NCBI GenBank assembly: GCA_002352135.1
Contig: DEHW01000043.1
Span: 32,349 to 37,638, forward strand
Reading direction: 5' to 3'
DNA from: Lysobacterales bacterium UBA2790
GTDB taxonomy: Bacteria > Pseudomonadota > Gammaproteobacteria > Xanthomonadales > Xanthomonadaceae
DNA length: 5,290 nt
Shown here: positions 1 to 5,290 of the stretch, one piece after another
Numbering within the stretch: the stretch's first letter is position 1
How the letters are laid out: every line of letters begins with the position of its first letter
Made by a program: the position numbers and the translations under genes
Notes under the pieces: model-generated
What the model saw: only the letters and a program-made list of their open reading frames with translations
Databases searched by the model: none
What the model was told of the DNA's origin: nothing

Positions 1-359
1 CCAAGATTGGCCTGATTGGAACTCGCAATGATGGTGCCCGATGCATCCAGCACCGACAGCGAGCGAATGAACGGTGCGCGTGTCAGTGACAGTTGATACA
101 AGGGGTCCAGCTTGCTGGAGTCGAGCGCGTCTTCTGCGTGCGTCGAGACGCTTGCCAGAACCCAATCCGATGCCTGCAGGCTGTTGTCGATGAATTGCCC
201 GAAACTGTCGGCATACAACACGGCGAGATCACGCGCTGCACCGCGTGCATCGATACTCATGCGCCACGCTGTGTAGGCGGATAGCCCAAACAGGATGCCG
301 AGAAACATCAGGTACCAGATCACCATGTTGCGACGAAATTGACGCAAGGTCCGGCTCAT
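1..359 (-). CDS. Membrane sensor protein, N-terminal part (one TM helix plus PDC/Cache-like sensing domain); output domain off the window
   Basis: Reading leftward from the ATG at 359-357, the frame stays open for 119 codons to the window edge, so the gene is partial. The protein begins with a basic segment (MSRTLRQFRRN), then one transmembrane helix at about residues 12-32 (MVIWYLMFLGILFGLSAYTAW). An extracytoplasmic region follows with the pattern FGQFIDNSLQASDWVLASV (53-71) and RSLSVLDASGTIIASSN (99-115). These resemble the first helix and first strands of PDC/Cache sensor domains found in many diguanylate cyclases and histidine kinases. The missing C-terminus would decide between GGDEF, GGDEF-EAL and kinase outputs. 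The start overlaps the stop of the upstream solute-binding gene as ATGA, and GGAGG (377-373) lies 13 nt before the ATG, so translation is probably coupled. The sensor class rests on pattern similarity and the output domain is unknown. Confidence 0.8.
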   Translation of the reverse strand, partial: MSRTLRQFRRNMVIWYLMFLGILFGLSAYTAWRMSIDARGAARDLAVLYADSFGQFIDNSLQASDWVLASVSTHAEDALDSSKLDPLYQLSLTRAPFIRSLSVLDASGTIIASSNQANL

Positions 360-377
360 GGTTGAACGATGGCCTCC
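356..377 (-). promoter_or_regulatory. Translational coupling site (GGAGG and ATGA overlap) of the sensor gene
   Basis: The TGA of the solute-binding gene (358-356) and the ATG of the sensor gene (359-357) overlap as ATGA. A GGAGG at 377-373 lies within the end of the upstream gene, 13 nt before the ATG. This is somewhat far for an ideal ribosome binding site but fits re-initiation after termination. Confidence 0.6.
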
Positions 378-1171
378 AATCCATGCAACAGGGCCGCGGA
401 ACGCAATCGTCCATCCTTCTTGATGTCAGCGACAAAACGATCTACCCGCGCTGTCCAGTGCGACAATCCGGGGCGCGTTGCATAGGCGTACGGGGTGACC
501 TGGGTGGGAACGGGCGGTGCAATCAACTGTGCCCAGCCCGCCTCACGAACAAGGTGCACGCCGAACGGGTAGTCGGTCAGAAAGACATCCGCTCTCCCCG
601 AACGAACCTCCTGTTCACGTGCCACTGGCGTATCCAGCACCAGCATCCGCGCCTTCGTCATGACGCGTGGCATCCATGTCTCGTGCCAGGTCCCGCGCGC
701 CACAGCCACGACGGACTGCGGCTGGTCGATATCCGCCCAGCGACGCACGCGGGCTTGGCTTCGCAAGGCGATGGCGAAGACGTCGCTGGCCAGATAGGGG
801 GCACTGAAGTCGAGCCGCTGCTGCCGTTCGGGAGTCACGCCCACCGCAAACATGGCGACATCACAGCGCGATTGTTGAAGGTCATCGATCAACTTGGCGA
901 ATGAGCTATCGACAAACTCCACAGTCCTGCCAATATCGGCAGCCAGTGCATACGCCATGTCGATGTCAATCCCTGACAGCACACCACTTCGCGGATCGCG
1001 AAAGCTGACCCCGCGATAGTCAGGCCATATGCAGACGCGTAAGCGCTGGCCTGTCAGCTCACTTTCCCACCCCGCTTCATCCTGGGCCGACAGCGATACT
1101 GCGTGCAGGCTCAAGGTCGCGCATAGACCCACGACAGCGAGACGCCGCCAGAGATTGGATAGCTTGAACAC
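356..1171 (-). CDS. Exported family-3 (amino-acid type) solute-binding protein without a transporter in view
   Basis: This is a periplasmic binding protein of the SBP_bac_3/PBPb type. From GTG 1171 it opens with a good signal peptide: basic FKLSNLWRR, hydrophobic LAVVGLCATLSLHAV, and likely cleavage after SLSA before QDE. Mature-domain landmarks are LRVCIWPDYRG, GIDIDMAYALAADIG, VEFV, DVAMFAVGVTPERQQRLDFSAPY and VRSGRADVFLTDYPF. In amino-acid-binding members, the Arg of TPER and the Asp of the LxD motif contact the ligand carboxylate and amino group; both are present. The ligand is probably amino-acid-like, but this is inference. The frame stays open upstream to a TTG at 1303, and the first ATG is at 1228. 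I chose GTG 1171 because the longer forms put acidic residues and up to 44 extra residues before the signal sequence; TTG 1192, after a GGGGGA, is the other option. No ABC permease or ATPase is adjacent. The next gene encodes a membrane sensor and overlaps by ATGA, pointing to a sensing role. Confidence 0.88.
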   Translation of the reverse strand: MFKLSNLWRRLAVVGLCATLSLHAVSLSAQDEAGWESELTGQRLRVCIWPDYRGVSFRDPRSGVLSGIDIDMAYALAADIGRTVEFVDSSFAKLIDDLQQSRCDVAMFAVGVTPERQQRLDFSAPYLASDVFAIALRSQARVRRWADIDQPQSVVAVARGTWHETWMPRVMTKARMLVLDTPVAREQEVRSGRADVFLTDYPFGVHLVREAGWAQLIAPPVPTQVTPYAYATRPGLSHWTARVDRFVADIKKDGRLRSAALLHGLEAIVQP

Positions 1172-1237
1172 GGATTCACATATGGCAAACAACGTCGGAT
1201 CCCCCGATCTCCAACGAAGCAATGGCATCGTTTTCAC

Positions 1238-1243
1238 ATTATC
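1238..1243 (-). promoter_or_regulatory. Possible -10 element for the solute-binding protein/sensor pair
   Basis: Reading leftward, GATAAT at 1243-1238 is one mismatch from TATAAT and is preceded by TTTGC, giving a partial extended -10. No good -35 is seen at 16-18 nt. If used, transcription would start near 1231, almost on the ATG at 1228, favouring a downstream start (1192 or 1171) for the solute-binding protein. Confidence 0.3.
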
Positions 1244-1327
1244 GCAAACCCGAAAACGCGCGAATTCACGCCAGTGAAGGACTACAGTGCAGCCTTGCGC
1301 CAACTAACCCGCTCGGTGGGCGAGTAC

Positions 1328-1343
1328 GACGGGCACACCCGTC
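1328..1343 (-). terminator. Weak hairpin overlapping the rhodanese stop codon
   Basis: GACGGG (1328-1333) pairs with CCCGTC (1338-1343) around a CACA loop, giving a 6-bp GC-rich stem that includes the TGA stop. A smaller CTCG/CGAG pair lies just downstream (1312-1324). The expected T-run is absent, so termination is uncertain. Confidence 0.3.
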
Positions 1344-1776
1344 AATGAGACACCGGCGCATCCAGTGACAGCCGTTTCCAGCCCTGCATGCCGTCCTGCA
1401 GGACCTTGACGTTCTCCCATCCCAACACCCGCAGCGCAAATACGGCCTGCGCCGACAGCGAACCGGAGTTGCAATAGATCACCACCATGCGGTCCTTGGG
1501 GATTTCGTCACGACGGGCCAGCACTTGTCGCCATTCGATATGGATGGCGCCGGGGATGTGTTCCTTGTCGAACTGTGCCGCATCGCGGGCATCAATCAGC
1601 AGGATCTTTGACCAATCCTCTGCCGGAATCTGAGCAGGCCAGATCAGACTGCCGCCGTATTCGGCAAAGTCCATGTAACCGCTCATCGCGTCCAGAACAG
1701 CCGCCTCTGGCTCATCCGCCAACAGCGAAGCCGGCGGCATGCTGCATAGGAGCAAGGTAAACAGGATCAGTCGCAT
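1342..1776 (-). CDS. Exported single-domain rhodanese-like sulfurtransferase
   Basis: This 144-residue protein starts with a signal peptide (MRLILFTLLLCSMPPASLLA, probable cleavage before DEP), which places it in the periplasm. A complete single rhodanese domain follows: LLIDARDAAQF (59-69), HIPGAIHIEW (73-82), VVIYCNSGSLSAQA (98-111) and GWENVKVLQDGMQGW (119-133). Cys102 in the CNSGSLS loop is the expected persulfide-forming residue, and the loop fits the CxxGxxS form of small active rhodaneses, so the enzyme is likely catalytically competent. Its sulfur donor and acceptor cannot be read from the sequence. The start is well supported by AAGGGGG at 1791-1785, 8 nt before the ATG. It lies 74 bp downstream of the radical SAM gene on the same strand and may share its transcript. 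The cysteine in the hydrophobic segment (C11) lacks a convincing lipobox, so a lipoprotein is less likely. Confidence 0.93.
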   Translation of the reverse strand: MRLILFTLLLCSMPPASLLADEPEAAVLDAMSGYMDFAEYGGSLIWPAQIPAEDWSKILLIDARDAAQFDKEHIPGAIHIEWRQVLARRDEIPKDRMVVIYCNSGSLSAQAVFALRVLGWENVKVLQDGMQGWKRLSLDAPVSH

Positions 1777-1784
1777 CCGGATTT

Positions 1785-1791
1785 CCCCCTT
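1785..1791 (-). promoter_or_regulatory. Ribosome binding site of the rhodanese gene
   Basis: AAGGGGG reads leftward from 1791 to 1785 and sits 8 nt before the ATG at 1776-1774. It is the clearest Shine-Dalgarno-like sequence in the window and fixes the rhodanese start. Confidence 0.7.
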
Positions 1792-1797
1792 GGTGAT

Positions 1798-1855
1798 GGT
1801 GATCAGGCAACTGCAAGCGGCGTTCCGTTGCTAGGCGGCGCCGAGTGTGATCACC
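1798..1855. repeat. 8-bp inverted repeat bracketing the radical SAM-rhodanese spacer
   Basis: GGTGATCA (1798-1805) is the exact complement of TGATCACC (1848-1855), with 42 nt between them. Inside, GCAAC (1807-1811) can pair with GTTGC (1827-1831). The right arm covers the stop codon of the radical SAM gene. Each arm also contains the palindrome TGATCA. It could fold in the mRNA between the two genes or be a paired protein-binding site; no T-run marks a terminator. Confidence 0.4.
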
Positions 1856-3401
1856 CTGACTCGGCACGCAAATGCCGCGCCTGGCGCTTGGGCAGCGCGA
1901 CCTTGCCGCCGCGCACTTCCGGTCGCGGCAAGCTGCGCTCCTCGGTTTCGAAGCGCAGGCGGCTGCGACCACCGGTGGCATGGTAGTCCTCGATCAAGTC
2001 GCGTTCGATATCGGCGGTTTCCGAGGGATTCAGATCACACAGGTAATCCCGCAACAGATGCACCAGTCGCTCATGTGCCAACGCATGGGTTTGCCCAGTC
2101 GTCGCGTACAACCAATCCGCAAAGGCCATGAAAGCGGCGAACGGCGAGCTCGCAAGCAACCACGGCAAGGTGCGCGGGTAGCGGCCCGAGTTGGCGACGA
2201 TATCCCAGTAGCGGGCAAAGCGATTCATCCGCTGCAAGGTGGAGAAATCGAGATCGCGGTTCGACAGAATGCTGTAGGGCGGATCGGCGCTGAAGCGCAG
2301 ATCGAAGGCTTCGCTGTGACGCGCGATGGGCGCGCCACGCAGCCGCTTGAGAATGCCGAACTGGATTTCATGCGGTTGCAATGCCACCAGTCGATCAAAA
2401 CCAGTGGCGAAACTCGCAAGCGACTCGCCAGGCAATCCAGCAATCAGATCGACATGCAGATGCGCGTTTGCGTGCGCACGCAGCCAACGCAGATTGGCTT
2501 CGGCAAGTTCGTTCTTCTGCTTGCGCGATATCCGCGCCTGCACCTCGGAGTCAAAGGTCTGGATGCCGATTTCAAACTGCAGCGTTCCTGGCGGAAAGCG
2601 CGCCACCATGGCCTTCAGTCGCTCGGGCAGATGATCGGGGACCAGCTCGAAATGCGCGAACACCGGATCATCCGGAGCCGCCTCGATCCGCTCCAGAAAA
2701 AACTGCAGGATGCGCAAGGAAGCGTCGACCTTGAGGTTGAACGTGCGGTCCACGAACTTGAACTGCCGCGCGCCGCGCGCATACAGGCGTTCCAATGCGC
2801 GCATGAATTCATCCAGCGGAAACGGCCAGGCCGTCTTGTCCAACGCCGACAGACAGAACTCGCACTTGAACGGACAACCACGCGATGCCTCGACATACAG
2901 ATGGCGCTTGGCGATGTCTTCGTCGGTGTATTCGTCGTAGGGCAGAACCAAGGCGTCGAGCGGGGCCTGGACACCTGCGATCACCTTCTGTGCCGGAACC
3001 TCACCGTTCAACAAGCGCTTTGCCAGCGCAGCAAAACTCACATCGCCCCAGCCGGTGATGACGTAGTCCGCCAACTGACAGATGCGCTGCTCATCCACTT
3101 CGTAGCTGACCTCCGGGCCGCCCAGCACGACAATCAGCTCCGGCCGGATGCGCTTCAGCATCGCAACCAGCCGCGTGGTCTCCTCGACGTTCCAGATATA
3201 CACGCCAAGGCCCAACACCTTGGCTTGCTCAGCCAGCAGTTTTTCGGCGATCTCTTCGGTCTTCTGCCCGATCACGAACTCCCGAATCACCGAGCGCGCA
3301 TGCAGATCGCCAAGATTGGCGCGCAGATAGCGCAGCCCGAGGGAGGCGTGCGCGTAGCGGGCATTGAGGGTGGCAAGAACGATATCGGTCATGGCGGCCA
3401 T
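1851..3401 (-). CDS. B12-binding-fold radical SAM protein, DUF4080 type
   Basis: This 516-residue protein is a radical SAM enzyme with an N-terminal cobalamin-binding-like domain. Residues 7-26 (IVLATLNARYAHASLGLRYL) match the family opening usually seen as TLNAKYIHSSLALRYL; the Rossmann-like part continues through LGLGVYIWN (63-71) and VVLGGPEVSYE (91-101). The 4Fe-4S/SAM motif is RGCPFKCEFC with Cys176, Cys180 and Cys183. Then come FVDRTFN (216-222), EIGIQTF (277-283) and DLIAGLPGE (318-326), all typical of this family, and a C-terminal region from about 360 corresponding to the DUF4080 segment. It is presumably cytosolic; its substrate is unknown. The position often written GEGE in relatives reads GWGD here (117-120). 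The ATG at 3401 is used as the start. An in-frame ATG at 3392 gives MTDIVLATLNARY, closer to usual family N-termini, and neither has a strong ribosome binding site. It follows the kinase gene by 58 bp. A 571-codon open frame on the opposite strand is a coding shadow. Confidence 0.93.
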   Translation of the reverse strand: MAAMTDIVLATLNARYAHASLGLRYLRANLGDLHARSVIREFVIGQKTEEIAEKLLAEQAKVLGLGVYIWNVEETTRLVAMLKRIRPELIVVLGGPEVSYEVDEQRICQLADYVITGWGDVSFAALAKRLLNGEVPAQKVIAGVQAPLDALVLPYDEYTDEDIAKRHLYVEASRGCPFKCEFCLSALDKTAWPFPLDEFMRALERLYARGARQFKFVDRTFNLKVDASLRILQFFLERIEAAPDDPVFAHFELVPDHLPERLKAMVARFPPGTLQFEIGIQTFDSEVQARISRKQKNELAEANLRWLRAHANAHLHVDLIAGLPGESLASFATGFDRLVALQPHEIQFGILKRLRGAPIARHSEAFDLRFSADPPYSILSNRDLDFSTLQRMNRFARYWDIVANSGRYPRTLPWLLASSPFAAFMAFADWLYATTGQTHALAHERLVHLLRDYLCDLNPSETADIERDLIEDYHATGGRSRLRFETEERSLPRPEVRGGKVALPKRQARHLRAESG

Positions 3402-3431
3402 TATCGGCCATTCTCAGTTCGTCACCGTCAC
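3396..3431. repeat. Two short tandem duplications in the spacer and start region of the radical SAM gene
   Basis: GGCCATTATC (3396-3405) is directly followed by GGCCATTCTC (3406-3415), a 9/10 match that spans the ATG at 3401 and creates an out-of-frame ATG at 3411. CGTCAC is repeated in tandem at 3420-3431. The rest of the 58-bp spacer shows no convincing promoter; the best pairing, TTGAGT with GAGAAT, has a long 19-nt gap. Confidence 0.5.
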
Positions 3432-3459
3432 TCGACTCAATCCGTCTCAGCCCAGCACC

Positions 3460-5290
3460 TCACGGTGTTGGCGAGAAATGATCCTCAAGCGCGAGGCGTT
3501 CTTGAGCGAGGCGCCAAAGTGGATGGCTTGGCGCGCACTGCGGCGCCAAGCCACTTAGAGCCACGTCCACGGCCCGTTTTGCCCTAGGGCGGGCATCCGT
3601 GCCTGATTCATTGAGATCGGACAACGCGACGAGAAGCTCGGCCTGCGCGAGACGATATGACCCCGGACTCGATCCCTTGGTATACAGGTCATGCGCCCGA
3701 AGGGCCTCTCGCCGGGCATCCGAGGAACGACCACGCCGCAGCAACCATTCCGCCTTGAGCAGATGCATTCGGGGAATCCAAACATCTGGAAGATCCGACA
3801 GATTGCCTTCCAGTAGTGTTCTGGCGCGCGCCTGCAGTGGCTCACTGGCGTGGACATCCATACCCGCCTCCACCACCAACAGCGGCAACTCAGCCGCCAC
3901 GCCAGTCCTTGGCAACGACTCGGCAATCTGCTCTGCAGCCGCTAATGCACTGGCTGCCATTGAGAGCTCACCGGCTGCCAGATGCGCGTGCAATCGCTCC
4001 GCTTCGACCTTGAAGCGAAAGCTGCCCTGCCAAGCCTGCAGCGACCGCAGTAGTCGCGTCGCCTCATCCAAGGCGGCGTGAGCCTCGGTCGCTCTCCCCT
4101 GGGCACTCATCTGGGATGCCAGATTGACGTACTGCCTTGCCAATGCTGTCGACAGGCCGCTACTCAGCAAGCGCAGAGAAATGGATCGTTGATTGCGCTC
4201 CGACGCCTCTGCGACCAAACCCATCGCACTCAGAACAACCGCTTGGTTCGCCAGGACACTTGCAGCGTCGGAACTGCGTTCCCGTCCGACCTCACGAAGT
4301 GCTGCGAGGCTTGCTTCCAGCGCTTCAAGGGCGCCGACGTAGTTGCCCGCTTCGTTCTCCACCAGAGACTGGTTGTTCAGCAGGGCTGACTTTGCAGGTC
4401 CGCTGCAAACCACACTGGCGTTGCACAGTTGCGCTGCTGCATGAATGTCTGCACGAGACTCCGCGATGTGCCCCATCTGCGCCTGCGCAACGGCCCTGAC
4501 GCTCAAGCATAGGATCGCCTGCGGCAATTCTTCGTTTTCCACTCCTTGCAGAGCCGCGTCAGCCCGTGCAAGCGCGGCGGCCGGTTGATCTTGCCCGAGC
4601 AGGCTGGATGCCCATTGGCAATGCAGGTTCAGAACCGCACCACTGCTTACGTGGCTCGCGGAGCGCCCGGCAAGAGCGCGTTCAATCAAGTGCTGCGCTG
4701 ACGCGTGGTCACGTCGCTCCAGATGCAGATCGACCAAGGCACTGGTCAGCTGCACAAGTCGTTCAGGATCGTCGGCCTGCTGCGCCAGCAGCCGCTCGGC
4801 AGCCACATGGATTCGCGTGGTCAAGGCATCCTGCTCCTGCAGGCTGTCGCCACGCGCGAATTCGAGCATTACGTCGCGGTAAACCGCGTTGTCACGCTCT
4901 GCACGCAGTGCCGCATCCCTGGCCATTTCAGCCTCGTCACGCTGACGCACTGCCTCCTGTGCCTGCCACATTGTGCCCAGCAAACCTAGCGTGAGGGAAA
5001 TCAGAAGCGCCGCCGAAGACAACCAGAACCAGCGGTATCGACGCCAACCACAGAGCATCCGGTACAGAATGCTTGTCGGCATGGCCTGCACCGGCTGATA
5101 CCGTCGAAAGCGCTCGATGTCAGCCAGCAGTGCATCGACCGTGCTATAGCGTTGCTCCGGCTGAGCATGAAGGGCGCGACCGACGATCGCATCCAGTGGC
5201 GGACTGAGGTCTCTATGGTGCAGCCCTGCCATCGGTCCCACGAGACTCGGTGCACGCGACTTGGGTGGGGACGGACCACTTACTCGGTCT
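3460..5290 (-). CDS. Membrane-anchored Ser/Thr protein kinase (Hanks type) with TPR-like C-terminal tail, C-terminal part
   Basis: The frame is open from the right edge to the TGA at 3462-3460 (609 full codons visible), so the start and catalytic core are missing. The first part is the end of a Hanks-type kinase domain: LSPPLDAIVGRALHAQPEQRYST (about 5205-5140), with the subdomain XI arginine in EQRYS. It continues into LLADIERFRRYQPVQA, the usual tail of bacterial kinases followed by RYLDGRPVxA. A basic juxtamembrane stretch (WRRYRW) precedes a single transmembrane helix (WFWLSSAALLISLTLGLLGTMW, about 5031-4966). Next is a charged heptad-like linker (QAQEAVRQRDEAEMARDAALRAERD) and about 450 residues of Ala/Leu-rich paired helices resembling degenerate TPR repeats, expected outside the cytoplasm. 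The tail probably senses or docks partners. The ATPase/kinase motifs cannot be checked here. The gene is first in the visible co-directional series. Confidence 0.92.
   Translation of the reverse strand, partial: DRVSGPSPPKSRAPSLVGPMAGLHHRDLSPPLDAIVGRALHAQPEQRYSTVDALLADIERFRRYQPVQAMPTSILYRMLCGWRRYRWFWLSSAALLISLTLGLLGTMWQAQEAVRQRDEAEMARDAALRAERDNAVYRDVMLEFARGDSLQEQDALTTRIHVAAERLLAQQADDPERLVQLTSALVDLHLERRDHASAQHLIERALAGRSASHVSSGAVLNLHCQWASSLLGQDQPAAALARADAALQGVENEELPQAILCLSVRAVAQAQMGHIAESRADIHAAAQLCNASVVCSGPAKSALLNNQSLVENEAGNYVGALEALEASLAALREVGRERSSDAASVLANQAVVLSAMGLVAEASERNQRSISLRLLSSGLSTALARQYVNLASQMSAQGRATEAHAALDEATRLLRSLQAWQGSFRFKVEAERLHAHLAAGELSMAASALAAAEQIAESLPRTGVAAELPLLVVEAGMDVHASEPLQARARTLLEGNLSDLPDVWIPRMHLLKAEWLLRRGRSSDARREALRAHDLYTKGSSPGSYRLAQAELLVALSDLNESGTDARPRAKRAVDVALSGLAPQCAPSHPLWRLAQERLALEDHFSPTP
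3517..3556 (-). repeat. Strong inverted repeat (hairpin) within the 3' end of the kinase gene
   Basis: TGGCTTGGCGC at 3524-3534 is matched perfectly by GCGCCAAGCCA at 3543-3553 with an 8-nt loop. Allowing a 4-nt bulge, AAGTGG (3517-3522) can also pair with CCACTT (3551-3556). It lies inside codons for SGLAPQCAPSHPLW, 60 to 95 nt before the stop. A second small repeat, CTCAAG (3484-3489) with CTTGAG (3501-3506), follows. No T-run follows either on the transcribed strand, so this is not a classical intrinsic terminator. Confidence 0.6.
4966..5031 (-). other. Transmembrane segment of the kinase
   Basis: About 22 residues (WFWLSSAALLISLTLGLLGTMW) without charge, flanked by WRRYR on the kinase side and a charged coiled-coil-like linker on the other. 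By the positive-inside rule the kinase is cytoplasmic and the TPR-like tail extracytoplasmic. Confidence 0.8.

Noticed and set aside
245..904. A 219-codon plus-strand open frame
   Set aside because: It is antisense to the solute-binding gene and the sensor start, its translation has low-complexity Arg/His/Cys-rich composition with no domain, and no ribosome binding site supports it.
1304..1341. Possible small gene or RNA between the rhodanese and solute-binding genes
   Set aside because: Only a weak 6-bp hairpin and no start, ribosome binding site or recognisable RNA structure is present.
1342..3401. Radical SAM and rhodanese genes as a dedicated sulfur-insertion pair
   Set aside because: The rhodanese carries a signal peptide and should be periplasmic, while the radical SAM enzyme has none and should be cytosolic, so direct sulfur transfer between them is unlikely.
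1872..3587. A 571-codon open frame on the plus strand, longer than any complete real gene here
   Set aside because: It lies antisense to the radical SAM gene and the kinase end, whose minus-strand products have clear family motifs. Its own product is rich in Arg, Gln and His with no recognisable domain, as expected of a shadow frame in GC-rich DNA.
3571..3594. Palindrome GCCCTAGGGC and nearby GCCCG/CGGGC pairing
   Set aside because: Short, inside the kinase coding sequence, with no T-run or conserved context; likely chance in GC-rich codons.
4078..4994. Several overlapping plus-strand open frames opposite the kinase tail
   Set aside because: They overlap each other and the kinase frame, and none shows family motifs; all are explained by the codon pattern of the minus-strand gene.

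Overview
The window is compact, high-GC bacterial chromosome with every supported gene on the minus strand, so it reads right to left. Organism (inference only): a Gammaproteobacterium of the Xanthomonadales/Lysobacterales type is my best guess. The reasons are the GC-rich codon use, a Hanks-type Ser/Thr kinase with a transmembrane helix and a long TPR-like tail, a B12/radical SAM DUF4080-type protein, and short or weak ribosome binding sites. No rRNA, tRNA, CRISPR array, insertion sequence or integration scar is visible.

Layout in the direction of transcription: (1) 5290-3460, the C-terminal part of a membrane-anchored Ser/Thr protein kinase, with its catalytic core cut off by the window edge. 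It has one transmembrane helix, a coiled-coil linker and a ~450-residue helical-repeat tail. (2) After a 58-bp spacer holding two small tandem duplications, 3401-1851 encodes a cobalamin-binding-fold radical SAM protein with the CxxxCxxC cluster motif and an FVDRTFN motif. (3) After a 74-bp spacer holding an 8-bp inverted repeat, 1776-1342 encodes a small exported single-domain rhodanese with an intact active-site loop. (4) About 1171-356 encodes an exported family-3 solute-binding protein with no transporter gene in view. (5) From 359 to the left edge is the N-terminal part of a membrane sensor (one transmembrane helix, then a PDC/Cache-like extracytoplasmic domain). Its start overlaps the stop of the solute-binding gene as ATGA.

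The best-supported functional link is between the last two genes. A binding protein without a transporter is translationally coupled to a membrane sensor, which suggests a periplasmic ligand-sensing pair with an unseen cytoplasmic output (GGDEF or histidine kinase). The kinase, radical SAM and rhodanese genes are co-directional with short gaps and could be co-transcribed, but their products suggest no obvious shared pathway. I see no clearly undescribed system. The sensor pair, the uncharacterised radical SAM enzyme and a strong hairpin inside the 3' end of the kinase gene are the points most worth checking.
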